Assembly: GCA_002794775.1 (NCBI GenBank) | Contig: NBAY01000032.1 | Span: forward strand, 186,001-250,000 | DNA: 64,000 bases | Reading direction: 5' to 3' | Source of the DNA: Porodaedalea pini | Taxonomy: Eukaryota; Basidiomycota; Agaricomycetes; Hymenochaetales; Hymenochaetaceae | In this document: positions 22,685 through 35,546 of the stretch, piece after piece | Position numbering within the stretch: position 1 is the stretch's first letter | Layout: the number at the start of each line of letters is the position of its first letter | Position numbers and translations under genes: made by a program | The notes under the pieces: generated by a model | What the model saw: the letters and a program-made list of their open reading frames with translations, nothing else | Databases searched by the model: none | What the model was told of the DNA's origin: nothing

Positions 22685-22716
22685 TTTTTTTTTTTTTGGG
22701 GGGGGGGGGGGGGGGG
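22685..22716. repeat. T13 followed by G19 homopolymer run
   Basis: Thirteen T (22685-22697) run directly into nineteen G (22698-22716), about 260 bp upstream of the LTN1 start codon. Such a run is length-unstable and could form a G-quadruplex, or it may be a sequencing artefact in length. Confidence 0.8.
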
Positions 22717-22895
22717 ACAAGTCGATTCAAGAGATAGAGGAAGACGCAGGTTTGTAACGACACAGTGTGCAATATTGACGTTAGGACTGAGACAAGAGAT
22801 ATGTACTACATACCTTTGTCTTGTATGCTTAGAACAAGGTTGTCGGAGTACAATGTGTGTATTATATGTTTTGTATATGTATCGGCCGGGTAAGT

Positions 22896-22914
22896 CCACG
22901 TGCGTTTCACGTGG
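22896..22914. promoter_or_regulatory. Palindromic pair of E-boxes (CACGTG) upstream of LTN1
   Basis: CCACGTG and CACGTGG face each other, the two CACGTG hexamers separated by 5 bp (22897-22902 and 22908-22913), 65-81 bp before the LTN1 ATG. CACGTG is the core site of basic helix-loop-helix factors such as Cbf1. Confidence 0.5.
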
Positions 22915-22977
22915 CTGCCTCGGCGCTGACTCGCAGCTCCTGTATGCACTTAACCCGAATACAAAAACTTGAAGCTG

Positions 22978-25900
22978 ATGGCGAAAGGTCAAAAATCCTC
23001 TGCATCGTCGGCGACACGTAAGAAGCATGCACTCAAGGCAGCTGGAGGTGCTAAGCAGGAGCTATCCCTGCCTAAGGAGAAGAAGAAGGATAAAGGCAAG
23101 GGCAAGAACAAGGAACCGCGCGTCAAGGTCTTCATTCCACCTTCCAAGCCCGCCCCTGTTCGTCCAGACCCGCTCGACAGCCTCGGAATCGCGAAGAATC
23201 TCCCACCAGAGCTCCTTATTGTTCTCAGGCGACTGGGAAAGAAAGACTCGGTCACGAAGAGGAAGGCGCTCGAAGAGTTGCAGAATGATTGGGTGGACAG
23301 AGTATTGAAGGCCGACGACGAGGACGGAACGATCGAAGCGACGCTCGAGACATCGTTACCCGTTTGGGTGAGTTCACACTTGTGTTACTGTTACAGCGCC
23401 TGCTGAATTCCTTCATAGCTTCATCATATTCCATCCTTGCTTCTTAACGCCTCGCGCAGGATCAGGCTGCTTGCAGCTACCATCCATGCTTCACTCCTTC
23501 GCATCCAGTTGATCCACGAGCAGGTAGTTTACTTCCTCCGAGAAATAGGTGATGCCACACAGATCGAGGCGGTACTGGGCAGCTGGTGTATGGCTGCGGA
23601 GGATGTTGAACGTGCGGTTGCGACTCAAGCGAAACACGCATGGGACCTTGTTTTCCGCTCATCGCCCGCATCTAGCTCGGGCATAGATCTCGATGAGAGT
23701 TATCTGAGCCTGGTAGTTGCCTTCATCAAGCGCGTTCTGTTCGACCCTGCAGCTGTTTATGCAGATCTGAACCCTGTGCAGCCGGCGTTTGTGCCCTCAC
23801 TCCCTGCGCATGCCTCGCCACGCAATAAAGGAGCAGCAAAACGCCCACCCATGCCATTAATTCTGGATGAGGATACCCTGACACGTAGGCCAGAAGAGGA
23901 AGAAGAGAGGGAAAGCGATCGAAGGGGTAGGTTACGCGGCGGTGCGCTGGGTGTACTCAGATGGGTATTAGGTATGCACTCCTCAGTCTGATCCAGTACT
24001 CAACTGAAATTTAGTAGATAAAGAGGCCATACCTATTTCAGAACAGCTCTCGGAGCTCCTCGCATCTCCCCTGTTTTGGACGAGCCTGTACTATGGCCCA
24101 GCTCCTCCGTTCTGCACCGTACACTCCTCGTCTGGATTCATCGGCGACGGACAACCGATTGTACGCAAGGCTGCATGGACAGTTCTTCGGAGCCTCCTTA
24201 GAGGTCGCAAATGTATGCCGCCGTATATTTCAAAGGGATTTGGTTCTGACGCGTCTGCAGCTCATGTAGAAGACGCGCTATTAACGGTCCTGAGCTCCGC
24301 CGTGCTTAGATCTGCATGGGTGGAACCTGATACGGTTGTGCGAACGAGCATGTGGGAGCCACTGCTCAAATTCTTGACGCGTAAGTCTGTCTAAATTTGA
24401 TTTGTGCTGCTTCGGCTGAACTTCTTTAAGAATTCTCCGAGGCCTGGGATATTGACCTCGCTACAGGACTGTCTGTGGACAATCCAGAAGAAAGTGAGTC
24501 GGAATCCGACCATGATACGTCGGAAGAACAGGATGACGTGGAAGACGTCCCAAAAGCGGAATTGTCGCCTCCGTCGCATTCTGAAGCTTTTCGCGAGTTT
24601 CTCCTTTTCTTGGAGCTAGGCTGCTATGGCTCTCCTGTGCAGGGTTATCCGACCGTGGTACTCGTCCTTTCGACACTCCCTTCCACGGTACACTCTAATT
24701 AGAACGTGTATTTTATTGTCGCGCTCACGCTCTTTCTCAGATACTCGGCACTGAACCAGTGACATGGTCGGACCTTCTTACATCCTTTTGGGCAGCGCTG
24801 GACGGTCGTGCACTAACGTCACTCGCTCCGGAACGCGCCTTGGGTTCGGCTGCGTTCCTAAGTGCTTTGCTTGAATGCATCGTCCTACTTATCAAACGTT
24901 CCCGAGCGTTCTCGAAGGATGCTTCGGGCGCAGACATTGAAATTCGCCGAGAAGCGGCGCGGACTGTTGTTGGGCAACAGATAAATAGGGTGTGGGAGGA
25001 GCTCGTGAAGGACCGGTTACGGGTGCAAAGTTCTACAGCCGGTAAAGTGCTGGCGAGGACATTTGCAAGTTTAGAGACTGTGGATGACTGTACGTCTCCA
25101 TCACCTGTCTTGTCACCTTTTAATTTGACATTTCCCCGGCTTTCTTCAAGCTCTATTCGTGGCTGCATGGGAGCCAATTGCTTCGGGAGTTACTGCTGCG
25201 TGCTCGCCTCAGCAATCCGAGTCTGCATCCGCGAGCGCTAAGCGATTCATACTGCAGTTATCTTTTCTTAAGGGCCTTTCGGACGAAGTTCCAGGTGCAT
25301 CTGATACAAGTTGGAGTAAAGCACTACCGGTGCTTATATGTACAACTACTAGCGTACTGGTCGAGCAAACCGACGAGCAGCTTAAAAGTGCAGCAAGGAA
25401 TAGATTAAGGTCTGCTGACGCGACGTCGACTCAGCGCCTCACGGAAATGTTCACGTACTTCGGCGTACTGCTGTTCAGCAATTCCGAGCTTGCATCAGTC
25501 GGTTTTATATTTGCTTCTTCACTTTCTTACCACATCTGACGTCATCTTTCTTTAACTCAGAGGATTGATACCATTATGCTCACCAACGTTCCATCAATTC
25601 TTTCGTCGGATTCCGGTCTCCGGCTTCTTCTCGCTTTTCTATCACAGCGTGGCGATGATGTCGCATGCCTCTCGCTCTGGCACAATGTGCTCAAAGGCAT
25701 TGCATCTGACGCCGTTCTGCAGGAAGAAACACTTCCCGCGCTTCTGAGCGCTGCAGAGAGAGGAGACTTGCAGGATAACCTCAGACCCAAGGATGACGAG
25801 ATGGATGGGCTTGCGGCTAGACTTGTCGCGAATGTTCTAAGCGGCACCGGTAGGGAAGATAACGAGATGCGGCGGACCGTTGTGAGAAGACTTCTGGAGA

Positions 25901-28900
25901 AGCCTTGTAAGTGTATTAAGATGCTACGGAGAGGTTCGTCCGTAGAAAGATATTTAACGTCGAAACAGACTCCTTCATCTCGCCTCATGCGGCATCTGGT
26001 CTGGTGCATAGTATCGCCCACGCATTCTCGGAGAAATCGAAGGTTCTCATGCGTGATACGGACTCGTCAGAATCGCTCGTGCCTCTGCGCACACCGCTAA
26101 TGTTGTTGAGTTCGGTAATAGAGGCACGGCCGTCCGTCGCGCTCTCCGAAGATGTTCGTGCATTCCTACCGGACCTTTTTGTCTTCGGACATGTTTTACC
26201 ACGTGCCGAGTTGCTATCGAGCGAAGCAAAGGCCCTTTGTACGCAGGCGAGGCAGATTTGGACGATCGCAGTCTCTTCAGAGGGCCTAGGATCGGAAGAG
26301 CGGGATGCAATGCTAGCTTCTGTCCTTACTGTGCTTCGCGATCTAATTGTTGATGTCGATAGTCGTGCTCCGTACGTCCTTTTCCTATCTTTTACTAGCT
26401 CATCTCGTTTTATCGGTTATTTGTTCTGTAGACCTGAAGCCGTGCTGCAGATTGTGGCAGAAGGTTATGTGGGGAGCTCTGTCGACTTGTTGAGCGATCT
26501 TTTCCCCTCGCAAAGCTCACTTGAAGATTTGCTGCGAGATCTTCCTTCCAACCCACTCGATCCTATTCTCGCTATCGTTGACCCGCTAGTCCCACCGCCA
26601 TCCACATGGGGTGAAGAGGCGCAGAAGAGGCTCGGGGAAGCGTACGATCGAACGGGGCTATGCGAGTACGCGCGTGTGGTCAATTCGTTATTACTTGTCG
26701 CGGCGGACGATCGAGACCTTGCACGAGCGAACTCATGGCTCCTGCGGCACTTTTTAACTCTTTCAATTGCAGCGATCGAACGGCTCATGGTTCCCTCGGC
26801 TACTTCAGCATTTTTCTCACAAGACGTCGCCGCGGACACGTTGCGCGAAATTTCGACGCGAGTGAAGACGCTTACTGCCTTCCTACTTTCGGACGTTGGC
26901 GGTGAGGAGTGGCATGCAGCAATCGTTCAAAGCCATGGAAGGGGAAATGATCAGAGGCAGATAGTTTCTGCGGACCGAAACCTTTCTTCATTTGTCCTCC
27001 ATGTGCTTGCATCGGCGACAAGAGACGACAGCTTGCGAGAATCGAGAATTGTCTTTACGGTCGTACAACACATCCTGAACGGAGCTGCCACTGCAGATGC
27101 TGAGCAATGGATGACTTTAGCAAGGCGCATAGAAAAACAGTGCAAGTTCCCACGCTCATCAACACTGCTTGCCGTTTACGCGCTCATATTTACCACCTTT
27201 AGCTCCCAACACGGCTTTGGCTATCATACATGCGGTAAACCAAAGTGCACTCGAGCCTCCCAGCCTCTATCGCTATCGGAACGAGACGGCAGCGGGTATA
27301 CTGGGCGTTCGTGCATCAAAAGCTGACACCGACGGCCTCACATTACTCCGGCGTCTGGCACTGGCTGCACCAGATCCGGACTCTGATGTCGTCTTCCTCC
27401 CGCAGAACCGCGCGGTCAACTTCATGAAGGTCTGCCAAGGTTGGATCACGTCGGACGAAGAGATCAATGAGGAAGTCGAGAGTGAGATGACACTCGTGTT
27501 CCAACATCTCGCCCCAATACTGCAGAATGTGCCTGGCGCGCACTGGGACCTCGTGTTCGATGTTATCGAGAATAATCTCGAGGTAAGTTTTCGCATTTTA
27601 GTCTGTGAGACAGAGCTTATTTTGTGTGCTCAGAATTGTTCGTTTTCGGACGATTCGACCCTATCAGTTCTAGCACGGACACTTAAGCTCATAGTCACAG
27701 TTCAAGACCTATCCAGCACAAACAAATCTCTGCGGTCAGACTGGCACGGGCGAAAGCTGTCAATACTCACTCTTGTACGAGACATTGTGCAAAATACTCC
27801 AGGTACTTATTTTGCCTATATTTTAAGTTGTAAGCATTGAAGACCATGTATCTGCTCATGTGTATAGCAACAAACACCTCTGCGTCGGTACCTAGGTCCG
27901 TCTGTTGGAAGTTGGCTTTGGCCATTGTACAAGACCTGCCGCCTTCACTGATTGACCACGAGTCCCTGCCAAAAGTGGGTCATCTGAAAGGAGGTTGTTT
28001 TGTAACTTGTCTAATTTCATCTTCAATTCCAAGATGGCACATCTTATCCTCGACCCTTCGCCGGAAGTGGCAAAAATGGCTTATTCACTGTTGTTCCAAG
28101 CGGCGCGGAAAAGGACTGAGTACCTTGTGGTGGAAGCGGGCGTTGATACTTCGTCTGAAACGACAAAATACGAGCTGCCGGCCGAGCTGCTGCACGTCCT
28201 CCAGACTGCGCTGGAACTCAGTGATAGCGCAGAGCCTGTATGTTGCTTGGCTTTAAAAGTTTGTTTGAGACACTCACTATCTGCCTTAAGAACGTGCTCG
28301 CATATTTGCTGGGATGGATGATCGTCTTTGACCTTTTCGACGATGCAGTACGTATTTGATCATACTTTTAGTGGGAGACAAAGTATTCATGTTGCGCTTT
28401 TTGTATCGCAGTCTCTTCGTGTGAAAATGGGATATGCTACGCAGTTGCGTGACTTGGAATTAATCGGAACGAGCTTCCTTCCCTTCATTTTCGATCTGCT
28501 CGAAGTTTATGGTGGTAGAAGCAAGCCCTTTCCTTTAGATCCATGGTCTGTGGAAGAGTATTTTGTGCAGCGTGAGCTCTTCTGCCTTATACAATTATGC
28601 AATCTCTGACTTCGCTGTAGTTTACGACCCTGATTCTCCTTTCAGCCCAAGGCTGTTAGCCGCACATATTTTCTATCGAGCCCTCCTTAACGTTCCTTCC
28701 CTCATCTCGACATGGTGGGCTGGTTGCAAGGACCGCCAGCTTTTGACTGCTGTCGCAAATCTCACCACGAGACATTATTCCCCTGTTCTGATAGCCGCCG
28801 AGCTGCGGCATGTCAAGGACCCTGCGGGCGTTGCAGAACTCTCAGGCGAGAACTGGGGCATCAAGGTTGCGGCTGGGATAGGCGAAGTTACCGCTGCGTA

Positions 28901-29470
28901 CACTGTTGATGAACAGGATATGGAGATTGCTGTGCGTCTTCCACCCGATTATCCACTACATGGTATCGAGGTCCGTGAGGTGCAAAAGCTTGGCGTTGAG
29001 GAGAAGCGATGGCGCGGTTGGCTGCTTGCGGTACAGCAGATCGTTACTTCTCAGGTCTGTCTTTTGCTTTCTTTGAGCTTTGCTCTAAACGTGGTGGAAG
29101 TGCTGATCAGTGTTTATGGATAGAACGGGCGTATCGTGGATGGACTTAGCATGTTCAAAAAGAACGTAACACATCATTTCGAGAACCAGACAGAATGTGC
29201 AATCTGTTATTCGTAAGTGCAAATTCTCATCGTGCAAATTACAGATTTGAATGCTTCTCTCTTCCAGAATCATAAGTGTCACGGAGCTATCACTGCCGAA
29301 GAAGCGTTGCAAGACATGCAAGAACCGATTCCACGCTGGTTGTTTGTTTAAGGTGAGGAAAATCATACTCATATAGAAAAGAGGCTTTCCACTGACGATC
29401 TTCTTCACCTTAGTGGTTTAACACGAGCCATACGTCTTCATGCCCGCTGTGCCGCTCAGACTTCATTTGA
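22978..29470 (+). CDS. LTN1: Listerin, E3 ubiquitin ligase of ribosome quality control
   Basis: Nineteen exons sum to 5463 nt (1820 aa; yeast Ltn1 is 1562, human 1766). The N-terminus is a lysine-rich stretch followed by LPPELLIVLRRLGKKDSVTKRKALEEL, the conserved listerin N-terminal domain that binds the 60S subunit with Rqc2. A long HEAT-repeat rod follows, and near residue 1000 one intron has a GC-AG border (27142-27202). The C-terminus has the RWD-like region and a RING: ECAICYS, CKTCKNRFH, CLFKWF, CPLC. Listerin ubiquitylates nascent chains on stalled 60S subunits. Start chosen at the first ATG before MAKGQKSS. The last exons at 29124, 29268 and 29414 encode the RING. It converges on the IKS1-type gene. 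Confidence 0.95.
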
Positions 29471-30000
29471 ACAGAGAGCATTTTCAAGAAAATTACATTG
29501 TATCAATCTTAATATACTCGTTGCAGCTAACGTGAAATCATAATGAATTGACATTGCTGGTTAACTATTCGTGACTGCCCATTTGTTTTATAGATCATGT
29601 ATTTCGTAAGGCCTGACCTACTACTGGCGGCTCTTTTGTCTACGACCTAGCTTCATACTATGAGTAAAGAATCTTGTATAATACACGGATGAGATTGAAA
29701 GCAGTGTAACTTGAGATATGAGAAGCGGCTCGTCCGCATAGAGTCTTGTTGGCCTACAAATGTCGAGTATAACTACTACTAGGGGCGAGCTCGAGCACTA
29801 GCCTTTTAATAAACCAGAGACGAGATACAACATTTGAAGTTCGAACAATGAAAGCGAAGGATGAAAACGTGCACGAAACCCAGCAACGGCGTGAGCCAGA
29901 GATTCTCGGACCACGTATCACTGACTGCGAGCCCCAGAACGAAGCACAAGAACACAGGCTCGGGGTGACCCTCAGGACAGGTCGAAAAGAGCGTAAGAAC
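29471..30000. other. Shared 3' region of two convergent genes
   Basis: The stretch lies between the LTN1 stop (29470) and the stop of the minus-strand kinase (30001). It contains AT-rich tails and no credible gene. Confidence 0.55.
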
Positions 30001-32609
30001 CTAAGAACAGCAATATTGGGAACTCGAGCAGTATGTTATTGCGAAAAACAAGCGTACTTTGAGAACAAGCACAGCAGATTTCACTCCCCGAACTACACCC
30101 GTGCGAGTAAGACCAGTCCATCGTAGGGATGTCATCCAGGGTAGGAGCAATGGTCGTAAACGGTGAGCGTTTAATTCCCGTGATGGCGGATACGTTGAAG
30201 GTGGAAGAGCAAGCATCGGCGACGGGTCGTCTCCCTTTTCAGGTGGTATGTGAGGTGTATCGAGCTCAAGCTCAAGCTCACTCGGGTCTTGGTCATCATC
30301 AAGGATTTCTTCATGGAAACGAGCAGCGCCGTCAGAGTCAAAATCTGAGCGTGTGTTGTTGACGTCCTTGGCGATATATGGAGGGGGCGACAGAATGCGA
30401 GGTACCAACGTGCCTTCGCCGATGCTGGCGCCAGTGCGCATTGATTGAGGGTCGAACTAAAATCAACATGAATGAAGACCGAGAATGCGAAGAACGCGTC
30501 ATGAAAGCATCAAACGCTTACATTGCCTTTCGCGATCGCAAGCAAGACCTGTTCGCTTGATGGTCTCTTCTTCGGAGCTCGGTTCAGCAAGCTCTCCAGG
30601 AGGATGAGGTACGAGCCGGACAAACCACGCCTCTCAAATGTATCCATCAGAGCGGAATTTCGCCTGAACCTAAGCCCCAAAGTAAATAGCCTAATCGTAA
30701 AAATAACAGAGAACTAAAATAGCTTACCCTTCATACTGAAGAACCTCTTTCTCCAGTCTCTCCATGTCCCCACCATCATTGCTTTTCATATCTCCGTCGC
30801 TTGAGTAATGGTACGGCAAGCGGAAGAAGAGGAGCATGTGAAGTATCATCCCAAGGGACCACATGTCTGCTTTCGAGTCAACCTGGGTGAGAAGACCCGT
30901 TTGCGGCGAGCGGAGCGTCTCAGGAGCCGCGTACTCTAGGCTACAGGATACGGTTTGCAGGAGCAAAGCTTGTTACTTGTAAAGAGAGAGAGAAAAAAAC
31001 AAAGACATACGTTCCCGTATTTCCTGATCGAGAACTTGAGGGCCGAATCATGTCGCGAGACGTGCCGAAGTCAGACAGCATTGCGCGGGGTCTAAAGCAC
31101 ACGGAAATTGAGTAAAGCGAAGAAAGAAGCGTCAGAATAATCACATCAAGGCGCCATCATCCCATGTGAGCAAAACATTCCCCGGTTTCAGGTCGAGATG
31201 CAAGATTGACTTGTCATGCTAAAAGCAGTCAAATTCAGATATTTTAGTGTCGATGTCAAAATGCACCAAATAAAGCTCGTCCACTGACCAGAAAAGCCAG
31301 ACCAGACACGACATCTGTGAATAGGTGCTTCGCCTCTTCCGCACTGAGTAAGTGCACGGCCGTGCGAATTCCGCGTGCCTTCTCCGCTTGACGTCGTTCA
31401 CGTTCCTCATCCGGATGTGCGCGGGCAGCGCGAAAGGCGCGTATACGATCAGAACGAGAACGGAAAGCGTCATCCAGCGCCGTAAGTGAGTCTGCACCGG
31501 AGTGACCTGATGAGTTGTGTGGCCGACCAAGGCGGCCTTCGATGAAATCGTCAAGGCTATCAGAGCATAACGAATCAGACACTGAGAAGAATAATCGAAG
31601 CATGGCGACCCACCTTCCGCCCTCGGCCCACTGCATCAACACACTAATTTGATGAGCGAATTCAGCAGCCTTTCTCGCTGATTGCTGAGACTCACAAAAG
31701 TGTTGGAACTTTCGGCCCAAAGGAAGAGAATTGATGTGTCTCAAGCCATGCGTGATGGTATGTGACGATATTGGGATGGCGGAGTTGCTCGAGGAGGCGA
31801 ACCTTTGCGCAGAGTTAGGAACGTTCAAGAAATAACACTGCGAAATAGCTCACTTCTCGGAGAATTTGCAGTAAATAAGAGTGAGATTCTCCCACCGCAA
31901 TCTTCTTAACAGCGAAGTGGCCTATCCAGCACCGAGCTGAGATAAGGTCTGAAAAAGAGGTTGACAATAGATAGCCTACCTAAAGGATTGCCGTCAAGGA
32001 CATGCTGAGAAAATACGGGTTAATGCAGTAAAGTCGAGGACATCAGAGCCTTGGGCTCACCTGACATAGAAACACGCTGCCATTCGCCCCCATGCCAAGC
32101 CTATACTCCTCTTTGAAGAATGCGTGAAAGTAACCTTCTGCCATAGTATCCGCTCTAAACGCATGTCCTTCGTCATTCACACCACGCCCGTCACTCCCTT
32201 CTGTATCTCCTCCAGATCCAAGTCTAGATCTCCCTATACCACGACTGGAAGGCCGAGAACTTGTTTCATTTGCGATCTCAAGTAAGTGAAAATAATTTGC
32301 CGCACGCGTCCGCCGGTCGTCTTCGTCCCGGTAGTGTGGTGTGCCAGCTGTACCATCTAGAGGCCTGTTGCAATAAGGGCAAGTTCCAAGGGGTTCTGAT
32401 GTAGATTCCGCGCTATGCGGACGCACAGACAGCGCATGTGAGTCAGAATTGTAGAGGACGACCTGGTGTGAATCAGAAAGGATTGTGCGCCATGCAGGCT
32501 GCGCCGAGTCAAGCAAGTCATCGTCGCTGTGCGGTAAAACGACGAGTGCACCTGTTGGTGAGGCAGATTGACTGGTGCTACCACTTCCAAGTGAACGAGT
32601 TGACGACAT
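30001..32609 (-). CDS. IKS1: IKS1-type serine/threonine protein kinase
   Basis: The minus strand encodes, over about nine exons, a kinase starting MSSTRSLGSG at 32609 with stop at 30001. Exon 1 (32609-32061) has a single CPYC (residues 77-80) and the glycine loop RLGMGANGSVFLCQ; exon 2 is only 25 nt (32004-31980). FAVKKIAVG supplies the ATP lysine, and the catalytic loop is HLDLKPGNVLL rather than HRD, followed by LSDFGTSRD and EYAAPETL. HLDLKP is typical of the fungal IKS1 family. An insert with a run of Arg/Glu (PDEERERRQ) divides lobe C. The C-terminal 60 residues are hydrophobic and may anchor the protein in a membrane. Cellular role is poorly defined in yeast. Internal exon borders were not all resolved. 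Confidence 0.85.
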
Positions 32610-32985
32610 TATAACGCGAAAGACCTCTAAGCCACGGTTAAAAATATGACACAATGGCTCGAGTTACGCGATATAATATTCCGAGAATTGCTTGAAAAGT
32701 CCAAGGGTGTACGTATGGATGCGAAAAATGCGCAAGAGTAAAGGAGCTCAGGTGCTTGTTAGTGAGCTCGCTGACTGCCGTCGACGAGAGCAGAACAACA
32801 TAGTAGTTGTACGTCAAGAAGCTGCGCGCAAAGCCTTCACTAGAACACGTGCGGTCACAACCTATGGTCATGACATTTTAGTTCACTCCGGCTCTGCTAG
32901 ATTTTAATCTGAATCCTACAGAAGTCTTCTCGACGTTACAGGTTATATTTATTCCTCTGGTCTTGTCTTCCACCTCTTTGGCTCG
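32610..32985. promoter_or_regulatory. Bidirectional promoter between IKS1 and the glomulin-like gene
   Basis: The two start codons (32609 minus, 32986 plus) are 376 bp apart and diverge. The region is likely to drive both. A CACGTG at about 32847 is the only familiar site. Confidence 0.5.
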
Positions 32986-35080
32986 ATGGCCAATTCGGGA
33001 GAAACCTCGACTGTCTCAGACGAAATCAGCTTGCTCGAACGTCTCGGCAAGCGTCAATCGGGTCAGGGTATACACCAGGTGCGTCTAATACTATAGACCA
33101 GTGCCTTTTTAATCTAATTCTCTTTTAAATGCAAGGTCGATGAGACAGAACTAAGCATAGAGCTTACTGCATTCCTGACCCACGCTGTGCATGATCAAAA
33201 TCCTTTGCACTCGCTACAGGATATTGTTCATGCATTAGCTACCTCCAAAGCATCGTCCAATCTGGTACATCTCAGATTAATTGGACACTACTGTAATTGA
33301 CACTTCGCATCAAGGACGCGCTGCATGTTGTCCCACTCCTCCTGGACTGTGAAGATACGGCAGCCGGCGAGATCTTGTCTCTTCTCGCAGAGTGCGGGAA
33401 TGCAAAAGAGACTGTTATTTCCGTGCAAGAATCGTTTGAGAAACTACACCGCGATCTTCTTTCGGAAGAAGGGCTCGGAGATGGAAGGGGCTTTCTTTGG
33501 CTTGAACGTTTGTTGCGTTTATACATTGGAGGTCTGTTCTAGCAGAGCTCAGAAATAGTCCAGTCATCTGAAGCGGAAATGTATAAAGCGATCCCGCGAC
33601 TGAAGCTCCGCAAGAGAAGTGCGTCTGAGACGCTGAAGCCTCTATTCGCCGATATACTACCTGTCGTAGAGACAGTGGGGCCTTCTCTAGAAAAGCACGA
33701 TGGCAAGACTGTAATCCAGCTCATCTGTAATTTACTATGCTGTGCAACCTTGTGGGCCTCACGACAAGGTGATGAAGCAGATCTATCTGCAGTAAAGGTA
33801 ATGACATGTTGCTCGAGACGGTAAGTAATCGCTAACAAGATCAATCGATCAGACGCTTTGTAGGAATATACTAAGCTCAAGCCTAGCGGATCTGTCGCTC
33901 TTCCTCCAAACAAACTTGGCCCAGCATAAATTCGAGGCTTGCAATCCCCGACTATTTCTTAGTAAATCGACAGGCGGAGCTGTAGCGAACGATGCCCTTC
34001 TGCAAGAGTGTATCGTATGTCTCTGTCTGCTTCTCTCGAACGGCCTTACTAAGCGCAGGCGATCATACAGGATACCACACTTTCGCTGTCGTACTCGGTT
34101 GATATCCTACTGCATGAGCGCACGACGGGGTCCCTCATCTTGTTGTCTCTTTTTCTTTCTCGCGCAGGAGCGCCATTCCCCTCCCCTAACTCGATGCTCA
34201 CGGCCATCCTCCCAGTCCTCGTCGCTTCGTTACAGTCCAATACATGCATCGATTCAAGTCTGAATGTCCTGCTCAATGTGCTCTACCCTTCCAGCGCCAG
34301 CACTGCCATAAGCATCGACCCAGACCTTCTCGCACCGTTGAGCACAGCGCTCGCGCCGCTCGCATGTACATCACCTGACCCAGCAGTACGGCTTATTGCA
34401 TTTCGCACACTCGGTGCACTCCTCGCTCGCACGCCATCTCTCGAGCGCATGAGTCTCCTACGTGAACTGCTCACTGAGAGTCCGTTCCCGTCAATGCGCG
34501 TTGCAGCCGTCGGGCTTCTCAAAGACGCTGTCCTTGAAGCCCTAGCTGTCGGCGCAGATGCTCGTCCCAACCCATTTGCGAGTCCAGCGATGCTGCGTAC
34601 GTTTGGCTACATCGTTCTCCGTCCAGAGCTACCAGGCTTGTTTTCGAAACCTGCCAGTTGCGCATCGTTACAGGCGTTTCTGGACACGCAAGAGCCTAGA
34701 CGGCTCGTGGAATGCCTTGCGTTTTATTACGTGCTGCTGATGCGAGATGCGAGTAACCTTGTAAGCAATGACTAACTCAATGCCTGTCGTTTCAATGTTA
34801 AATTGAGCTCATCGAATGATAGACGGGAGTTCGTGAGCCAAGTCAGGTAAACTCCGTAGAGAAGGAGCTTTTATCACCTCTGCGAGATACATTACAAGCA
34901 TGGGCAGGATTAGAAGGTCCGGAGACAGGTACTTGATACTCTCTGTTCTTCTTCATCATTTTAACTTACACGTCATGGTTACTAGTGGACGAACATGTTG
35001 GAATGTCCCTCGCCGCACTTGAGACGAGTCTCGAGAGGATCGAAGAAGCATATGAGAAGCTAAATTTGAGACCTTCATGA
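32986..35080 (+). CDS. Glomulin/YBP-type helical repeat protein
   Basis: Eight exons (32986-33078, 33136-33264, 33315-33531, 33574-33820, 33864-34014, 34071-34760, 34823-34928, 34986-35080) give 575 aa. The protein is almost wholly helical with leucine-rich repeats of the armadillo/HEAT kind, for example AVRLIAFRTLGALLARTPSLERM. Size, composition and the closing helix SLERIEEAYEKL resemble the fungal YBP1/glomulin/ALF4 family (Pfam Kinetochor_Ybp2). Those proteins act in oxidative-stress signalling through YAP1, at kinetochores, or as regulators of cullin ligases. I base the family on overall pattern, not on a single motif, so another HEAT-repeat family is possible. The donor at 33820 was chosen because it alone keeps the frame across the next exon. 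Confidence 0.6.
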
Positions 35081-35546
35081 AACGGTCCTAGATCAGCATG
35101 CGTAGCTGATCTTGACAGGACGGTTCGTGGTTTGCTGTCCTATGTGCTCAGCTATATCTGAGATTGCGTTTACAGAGCGATGTTCAATGTAGCAATATAA
35201 CGCGAAACAACGTCATTTGCTTTGATAACTAATGATCACTATGATCATCACATTTAGATCGACAGTCTGAACGGACAATATTCTCAAGTTATGTGATTGC
35301 GATTACCTTAGCGACTTACAAACATGTACGAAGGAACCGTCATACAGGACACCTCATTTGCCAATCCTCTCAGCGTGAAGTGCAGCGAAAACTGATTTTA
35401 TAAAATCCGAGAGCTTGGCGACTAATACTGCGTAACCGACTCCTTTTTTTCTTGATTATTCCTGGGCATGCGCCTTTAAAACCCCACAAGGCGTTGGTGC
35501 TTCAAGCAACTCTCATACCCTCACACTGTTAGCACGCGAATCCAGC
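35081..35546. other. Intergenic region upstream of the first DUF6533 gene
   Basis: The stretch contains the 3' flank of the glomulin-like gene and the promoter of the membrane-protein gene. No coding frame or repeat was recognised. Confidence 0.5.

Larger units (their letters stand above)
22523..22977. promoter_or_regulatory. Promoter region of the listerin gene
   Basis: This 455-bp stretch lies between the transposon edge and the LTN1 start. It contains a T13/G19 homopolymer pair and a palindromic pair of CACGTG sites, listed separately. There is no credible coding frame. Confidence 0.55.

Noticed and set aside
22603..23028. 141-codon minus-strand frame across the poly-G run
   Set aside because: It reads the homopolymer as a proline/lysine tract and overlaps the LTN1 promoter and start; no coding character.
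23971..24053. Longer intron in LTN1 ending at the later cag (24041-24043)
   Set aside because: The earlier acceptor at 24014 keeps DKEAIPISEQ in frame and gives a typical 43-nt intron.
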